Part shown: one piece after another, positions 6,793-10,668 of the stretch
Position numbering within the stretch: position 1 is the first letter of the stretch
Layout of the letters: each line of letters starts with the position of its first letter
Assembly (NCBI GenBank): GCA_035637315.1
Contig: DASPXK010000264.1
Span: 1-10,668, forward strand
Direction: 5' to 3'
DNA: 10,668 nucleotides
From: DASPXK01 sp035637315
Lineage (GTDB): Bacteria; Chloroflexota; UBA6077; JACCZL01
Notes under the pieces: generated by a model
What the model saw: the letters and a program-made list of their open reading frames with translations, nothing else
Databases searched by the model: none
What the model was told of the DNA's origin: nothing
Made by a program: the position numbers and the translations under genes

Positions 6793-6810
6793 TCCTCGTT
6801 CCTCATTCCT
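6737..6810. repeat. Perfect 30-bp inverted repeat made of heptamers
   Basis: The left arm (6737-6766) consists of GGAATGA-type heptamers, one with a T-to-C change. The right arm (6781-6810) is its exact reverse complement, including the variant unit. The spacer is 14 bp. The arms contain the stop of the ATPase, the ribosome site, the ATG and the first 20 or so codons of the permease. In mRNA the element would form a 30-bp stem with the permease start codon inside it. Confidence 0.95.
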
Positions 6811-7796
6811 GGTTCGGTGGCTCGGAAGAACGCATCCTCGAGGCCGGTCGATTCCTGCGCGTAGCTGTAGATGGGGATGTTGGCCTCGACCAGCTCGGCC
6901 AGCAGGCACTGCAGCCCGCGCTCGTCGTCGTCCAGGACGAACCGAACCGTACCCGCTCCTTCTCGCCCCTCGCCCGCTTGCCCGGAGGGCACGGCCTGCT
7001 GTGTCCCTACCGCCCACTCGATGGGGTGGGCTTTCGGATGAGCGGCCAGGATCTGGCGCAGCCGCTCGACCTGGCCGAGCGTCTCGATGCGGACGGTCCG
7101 CCCGCCACTCAGGCGACGCGAGACCTCCTCGACCGGAGCGTCGACCAGAATACGCCCGCCGTGCATGATGGCAACGTGGGTGCACAGGTCGGCCAGCTCG
7201 GCCAGGATGTGCGACGAGATGATCACTGCTTTTCCCATCCGGCCAAGCTCACGTACCACCTCGCGGAGCTCGAGCCGGGCACGCGGGTCGAGGCCAGAGG
7301 CTGGCTCGTCTAGAAGCAGCATCGCTGGATCGTGGACCAGGGCCCGAGCCAGCCCGAGCCGCTGCTGCATCCCGCGCGAGAGCGTCTCCACGTAGGCGTC
7401 CCGCGCATCGGCTAGCTCGACCAGCTCCAGCAGGTCCGCCGATACCCGGGCCCGCTTGTGAGCGGGAACGCCATGGCAGCCGGCGTAGAAGTCGATGTAC
7501 TCCCACACCCTGAGCTCCTGGTAGACGCCGAAGAAGTCCGGCATGTAGCCGAGGTGCCGGCGGACCTCTCGCTGCTCGCCGGTGACCGAGGCGCCGCAAA
7601 TCCAGGCCTGGCCTGCCGTCACGGGCAGCAGCGTCGCCAGCATCCGCAGCGAGGTCGTCTTCCCGGCTCCGTTTGGCCCGATCAGACCGTACACCGCGCC
7701 AGCCGGCACCCCGAGCGTAAAGTCAGCCACCGCGGTCACGCCGCCGAACCGCTTGCAGAGACCGTCTGCCTCGAGCGCGAGCCCGTCACCGTTCAC
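6789..7796 (-). CDS. ABC transporter ATP-binding protein (ABC-2 type)
   Basis: This 335-residue protein is a cytoplasmic nucleotide-binding subunit of the multidrug/natA-like group. It has Walker A GPNGAGKTT (40-48), the Q-loop region GYMPDFFGVYQEL (83-95, Asp in place of the usual Gln, common in this subgroup), signature LSRGMQQRLGLARAL (139-153), Walker B AMLLLDEP (158-165), a D-loop SGLD and the H-loop His196. A C-terminal extension of about 100 residues follows. Within it, residues about 263-283 (QQAVPSGQAGEGREGAG) look like translated repeat DNA. The last five residues, MRNEE, come from the heptamer array. The GTG start lies inside another heptamer array and has only a weak purine-rich stretch before it. 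A start a few codons later is possible, but the fold needs the region from residue about 8. Confidence 0.93.
   Translation of the reverse strand: MNGDGLALEADGLCKRFGGVTAVADFTLGVPAGAVYGLIGPNGAGKTTSLRMLATLLPVTAGQAWICGASVTGEQREVRRHLGYMPDFFGVYQELRVWEYIDFYAGCHGVPAHKRARVSADLLELVELADARDAYVETLSRGMQQRLGLARALVHDPAMLLLDEPASGLDPRARLELREVVRELGRMGKAVIISSHILAELADLCTHVAIMHGGRILVDAPVEEVSRRLSGGRTVRIETLGQVERLRQILAAHPKAHPIEWAVGTQQAVPSGQAGEGREGAGTVRFVLDDDERGLQCLLAELVEANIPIYSYAQESTGLEDAFFRATEPGMRNEE
6952..7010. repeat. Repeat-like insert inside the ABC ATPase gene
   Basis: The segment consists of a heptamer pair CTCGCCC x2 (6962-6975) beside an imperfect palindrome (6984-7010; arms GGAGGGCAC and GTGTCCCTAC). On the coding strand it is translated in frame as a Gln/Gly/Glu-rich linker in the poorly conserved C-terminal extension of the ATPase. 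Confidence 0.5.
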
Positions 7797-7827
7797 TGTT
7801 CACTCTTCACTTTTCACCAATCACTCG
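7786..7827. repeat. Six-unit heptamer array TCACNNN
   Basis: Six uninterrupted heptamers on the plus strand all begin TCAC and end in CGT, TGT, TCT, TTT, CAA and CCG/TCG-like triplets. On the coding strand the unit is NNNGTGA. It supplies the TGA stop of the upstream secreted protein (7821-7823) and the GTG start of the ATPase (7794-7796). Confidence 0.85.
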
Positions 7828-10205
7828 CTCGCTCCCTCGAGCGACAGGTCGAGCTGCTGCACGACCAGCTCGGCGACGCTCGGCTCCACTCGCACGCGGA
7901 TCGCGCCGCCGTCGATGAACGAGGCGCCAAACGGGACATCCACCACGCCGCTGGACCCAATCGGCGCGTCCACCCACGTCTTGTCCGCCCAGCGCAGTAG
8001 CGACAGGCGAACCAGGCCAGGGGTAAAGGCCGCGGGGCTGGCGCTGTTCGGGCTTGCCCTGCCCTCGAGGGATAGGTGCACGCTCAGACGGTCGACGCGG
8101 GCCAGGCTGACGTTCGGCGGCAAGTCATACTGGAATACGATCGGGCCTCGAATGCCGAAGGCCGACGGCAGCGCTCCGCGGCCGAGAGCGGCCCCGTCCA
8201 GAATCGTCCGCCCCAGCAGGCCCGGCGGGATCACCGTCAACTCTTCGCCGTATTGGACCGGCAGGAGCTGCTCCACCAGCCGAGTCGCGGCGCCGGAGAT
8301 CGCGACCCCGTCGGCCACGAGTCGGGGTGGCGTGGCGGCGGACCAGGCCAACAGGACCGCTCCACCCCCGGTCTCGCCGTCGCCACCACGGCCCAGAAGC
8401 GAGGCCAACAGGGCCTGTCGCTGGTCCAGCTGAGTGGACGAGCCGGGCCCGTAAGACAGGATCGATAGCCCGATCGGCAGGGCCGTGGCGCGGGTGGTGG
8501 GCAGCGCCAGCGAGACCGGGCGGCTTTCGCCCGGCCCGATGTCGCCGAGTGGCAGGGCCTGCCCAGCCGCGACCAGCACCGCGCCCTCCAGCCGATCGGG
8601 GCCGGTGTTCGTGGCCAGTCCTTCCAGTCGTCCGCTGCTGGCGCGAAGGTCGGCCGACACTGGCGTCAGGGCCGGGCCAAACGCCCGATCCTGGAAGGCC
8701 AACAGCGTGCGGCCCTCGAGCCGCACCCCGGGCAGCCGTGTAGGCCGTCCCTGCTGGATGAGCGCCTGGTCGGCTGCCAGGCCAACGGGGGACACGCCCA
8801 TCGACTGGCCACCCGCCAGCGCCCGCAGGGTGACGCCGTCCACGAATGCCAGGTCGTAGGCGCGGCGGGCCGGCGCGACCAGGCCGACGTATGTGTCTGT
8901 CCAGGCTGTCTCGGAACCCGGCGTTGAGCGCACAATCGAGACCGCGCTCATGCGGACCTCGGGTCCCCGCAGCCAGCCGCCACCCACGTACACCAACAGC
9001 GCGAACCCGATACCGAGGGCTGGGAAGCCCAGCCAGGCCCATTCGCGACGGTCGATGCGGCGCAACAGGACGTATTGGACTGGGCCCACGCACAGCACGT
9101 AGGCCAGGAGCAAGGCGGCTAGCCAGCCGGACCCAGGCAGACCGAGGTCCATGAGTTGGGCGAGCGTGCCTCGGATCTGTGGTTCGAGCGTGCTGGGCGT
9201 GGGCTCGTCCAGCGGCGGCAAGAGCGGCCGCCCTCCCACCAGGATCCGCTGCCACAGCCCCTCGGATCCAGCCCAGGAACGGAACGGTTCGAGGGCCGGG
9301 TCAGCTGCCACGAACGTGATCCGTCCCAGCCCGAGCCAGCGCTCGACTATGAGCGGCATGCCATCCTGCTCCAACAGCACACGGGCGTCGGGCACCGGCA
9401 GGCCGACGGCCAACAGGACGCCTCCATCGGTCGGTCCGCCGGCGGGCGCAACCCCGGGCCCGGCCGCGTAGCGGCCGAACGCGCGCAAGCTCCTGACCTC
9501 ACGCGTCCAGAGCTCCTCGACGGGGACGAGGTCATCGAGCCCCTCGATCGAGCGACGCCAGCCAGGGCCGCCGGCCAGGACGAGCTGTCCACCCGCCTCG
9601 ACCCAGGTTCGCAGCGCCGCGCGCTGCTCACCGCTCAGCCGCCCCGTCGGGGCATTGTGGATGACCAGCGCGTCGAGCGCCTGAAGCGCGGCCGGGTCGG
9701 TCGGCAGGTCTCCAGGGCTGACTCGGGCTGCGCTAACCGTCTCGCCACCACGTCTGAGCGACCCCAGCCCGGCCGGCGGCGCGCTGTCGTCGGACAGCAC
9801 GCCGACCAGGAAAGCGGACGGCTTGAGCAGCCGAACGGGGACGTCTCGAACGGCGATCTCGCGGCCGCCAGTGTGGAGCTCTAGCCGCAGGTCGCGTTCG
9901 CTGGCCGGAGCCGGGACCACCAGCTGGACCAGCTTGCGGGAGCGAGTCGGCAGGTCGACCGGCTGTCCGTACGCCACGCTCGGCCCACCGGCCGATAGCC
10001 TGGTGACCACCCGTACCTCGGCCTCGAATCCTGGCCCGTCGTTGCCGACGACGACCTGGACCGGCAGCCACCGCCCGGCCTTGCCGAGCCCGTCGAAGCC
10101 TGGCCGCACGTCCAGCTCTTGTGAGCCCTGGGCGAGCGCCTGTGAGGGCCCGCACGGCCAGACTCCGAGCGCACATACTGCTAGCCCGAGGGCGAGCGAT
10201 CTCAT
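7821..10205 (-). CDS. Secreted/membrane-anchored partner of the ABC transporter
   Basis: This 794-residue protein starts with a clear signal peptide (hydrophobic core LALGLAVCALGVW, likely cleavage after SQALA, about residue 25). A beta-rich extracytoplasmic region follows (about 27-128). A Rossmann-like region comes next (131-230; FLVGVLSDD, LDALVIHN, GEQRAALRTWVEAGGQLVLAGG), resembling the class-I glutamine-amidotransferase-like/DUF4350 fold seen in GldG-type ABC partners. No catalytic Cys is visible. Two membrane helices lie at about 359-380 and 389-410 around the loop RRIDRREWAW, and a second beta-rich extracytoplasmic domain reaches the C-terminus. I chose the internal ATG at 10205, not the ATG 17 codons upstream. 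It begins the signal peptide and has a -10 box 7 nt away. It is the first gene of the ABC operon, 24 nt before the ATPase. It probably binds substrate or the envelope; its precise role is unknown. Confidence 0.8.
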   Translation of the reverse strand: MRSLALGLAVCALGVWPCGPSQALAQGSQELDVRPGFDGLGKAGRWLPVQVVVGNDGPGFEAEVRVVTRLSAGGPSVAYGQPVDLPTRSRKLVQLVVPAPASERDLRLELHTGGREIAVRDVPVRLLKPSAFLVGVLSDDSAPPAGLGSLRRGGETVSAARVSPGDLPTDPAALQALDALVIHNAPTGRLSGEQRAALRTWVEAGGQLVLAGGPGWRRSIEGLDDLVPVEELWTREVRSLRAFGRYAAGPGVAPAGGPTDGGVLLAVGLPVPDARVLLEQDGMPLIVERWLGLGRITFVAADPALEPFRSWAGSEGLWQRILVGGRPLLPPLDEPTPSTLEPQIRGTLAQLMDLGLPGSGWLAALLLAYVLCVGPVQYVLLRRIDRREWAWLGFPALGIGFALLVYVGGGWLRGPEVRMSAVSIVRSTPGSETAWTDTYVGLVAPARRAYDLAFVDGVTLRALAGGQSMGVSPVGLAADQALIQQGRPTRLPGVRLEGRTLLAFQDRAFGPALTPVSADLRASSGRLEGLATNTGPDRLEGAVLVAAGQALPLGDIGPGESRPVSLALPTTRATALPIGLSILSYGPGSSTQLDQRQALLASLLGRGGDGETGGGAVLLAWSAATPPRLVADGVAISGAATRLVEQLLPVQYGEELTVIPPGLLGRTILDGAALGRGALPSAFGIRGPIVFQYDLPPNVSLARVDRLSVHLSLEGRASPNSASPAAFTPGLVRLSLLRWADKTWVDAPIGSSGVVDVPFGASFIDGGAIRVRVEPSVAELVVQQLDLSLEGASE

Positions 10206-10212
10206 CGAGGCG

Positions 10213-10242
10213 ATTCTAACTGGATCGTCTCGAGGTTCGGAA
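10213..10242 (-). promoter_or_regulatory. Likely leaderless promoter of the ABC operon
   Basis: On the minus strand the -10 box TAGAAT (10213-10218) lies 7 nt before the ATG, with a weak -35 TTCCGA (10237-10242) at an 18-bp spacing. There is no Shine-Dalgarno sequence in the short interval, consistent with a leaderless mRNA. Confidence 0.5.
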
Positions 10243-10263
10243 CCCGCGAAGCGCACTTGTTCC
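10243..10263. repeat. 21-bp direct repeat, copy 1 (intergenic)
   Basis: This sequence, with core GCGAAGCGCACTTGTTCC, is identical over 21 bp to 10554-10574. It lies between the dnaE2 stop and the ABC operon promoter. GGAAC and GTTCC flank it as short inverted arms (10239-10263). Confidence 0.85.
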
Positions 10264-10269
10264 CGGTCC

Positions 10270-10668
10270 TTAGCGGAAGCTGTGCCCGGGGACGGCGTTG
10301 GCGGCGGGATCGTGGGGCAATGGCCACCCCTGGCGAGCCATCACGTGGGTGACCCCATCCTCGCGTTGTAAGAGGCCCTCCACCACCAGCAGCGGCTCGC
10401 CGCGGAACACCTGGCGCTGGGCCTGGTAGACGTGCGGCCGCACGATCACGTTGGCCAGGCCAGTCTCGTCCTCCAGGGTCATGAAGACGAAGTCATTGGC
10501 CGTCTCAGGCCGCTGCCGGCAGATGGCCAGCCCGCCCACCCGCACCAGGCCACCCCGCGAAGCGCACTTGTTCCGCACGTCGGCCAACTCGGCGGCTGAG
10601 CGAACTCCCGCTGCGCGCAGCTGGGGACGATAGAAGCTGAGCAAGTGGTGATGGGTGGACAGGCCCAG
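10270..10668 (-). CDS. dnaE2: Error-prone DNA polymerase DnaE2/ImuC, C-terminal fragment
   Basis: Only the last 132 codons are inside the window; the frame stays open to the right edge. The segment starts in the HHHLLSFYRPQLRAAGV region that links the polymerase body to the OB domain. It then shows the OB-fold signature VRVGGLAICRQRPETANDFV (split over the repeat) and FMTLEDETGLANVIVRPHVY, LLVVEGLLQREDGVTHVMA, and the conserved tail HSFR. DnaE2 is the SOS-induced translesion polymerase that works with ImuA/ImuB. The link between ELADV and VRVGG (RNKCASRGGL) appears about five residues longer than usual and coincides with a 21-bp repeat. No terminator is visible after the stop before the next promoter. 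Confidence 0.9.
   Translation of the reverse strand: MGLSTHHHLLSFYRPQLRAAGVRSAAELADVRNKCASRGGLVRVGGLAICRQRPETANDFVFMTLEDETGLANVIVRPHVYQAQRQVFRGEPLLVVEGLLQREDGVTHVMARQGWPLPHDPAANAVPGHSFR
10554..10574. repeat. 21-bp direct repeat, copy 2 (inside dnaE2)
   Basis: This copy is identical to 10243-10263 over 21 bp. On the coding strand it encodes NKCASRG in frame, between the polymerase body and the OB fold. Confidence 0.85.

Noticed and set aside
6793..7185. An open frame extends the permease by 131 residues upstream.
   Set aside because: It lies inside the ATPase gene in another frame, is Arg/Pro/Gly-rich as shadow translations are here, and lacks membrane or domain features. The ATGA overlap with ribosome site is a better start.
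5820..7827. Heptamer arrays as a CRISPR array.
   Set aside because: Units are 7 bp with no spacers and no cas genes nearby.
10206..10256. A 17-residue N-terminal extension of the secreted ABC partner.
   Set aside because: It would put a charged stretch before the signal peptide, and the -10 box TAGAAT lies within it.

Overview
The window is a GC-rich bacterial segment (about two thirds G+C by eye) in which every supported gene lies on the minus strand. The gene set, the GC-rich codon use, a PadR/membrane-protein pair and a DnaE2-type polymerase suggest a Chloroflexota bacterium, perhaps near Thermomicrobia. That placement is inferred from gene content and style, not from a phylogenetic marker.

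In transcription order (right to left), the layout is as follows. The right edge carries the 3' end of an error-prone DNA polymerase (DnaE2/ImuC). Next comes a three-gene operon: a secreted and membrane-anchored 794-residue protein, an ABC-2 type ATPase, and its membrane permease. Then follow a stand-alone FAD-dependent amine or amino-acid oxidoreductase, the magnesium transporter MgtE, a GT-C (family 39-like) membrane glycosyltransferase, and a PadR regulator translationally coupled to a small three-helix membrane protein. No RNA gene, transposase, CRISPR array or phage gene is visible.

The most notable content lies between the genes. (1) The 220-nt leader of mgtE contains an intrinsic terminator only about 21 nt before the start codon. 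It is nested inside a helix that would also hide the Shine-Dalgarno sequence, and it is preceded by a strong 11-bp hairpin and further pairable sequence. This is a transcription and translation attenuator, with a possible divergent M-box-like Mg2+ sensor. (2) The joints of the ABC operon are built from tandem 7-bp repeats. Two unit families (GGAATGA and NNNGTGA) supply the stop codon of one gene and the start of the next. One joint is a perfect 30-bp inverted repeat whose hairpin would enclose the start site of the permease. (3) Short repeats also sit inside coding sequence: a palindrome plus heptamer pair in the ATPase, and a 21-bp repeat in dnaE2 that recurs beside the next promoter. (4) Two genes appear to have leaderless promoters, with a TANNNT box 6-7 nt before the start codon.

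The ABC operon probably forms one membrane complex: ATPase plus permease with an extracytoplasmic partner of unknown role. The PadR pair is a self-contained regulatory unit with a likely operator upstream. The remaining genes look like independent chromosomal functions.
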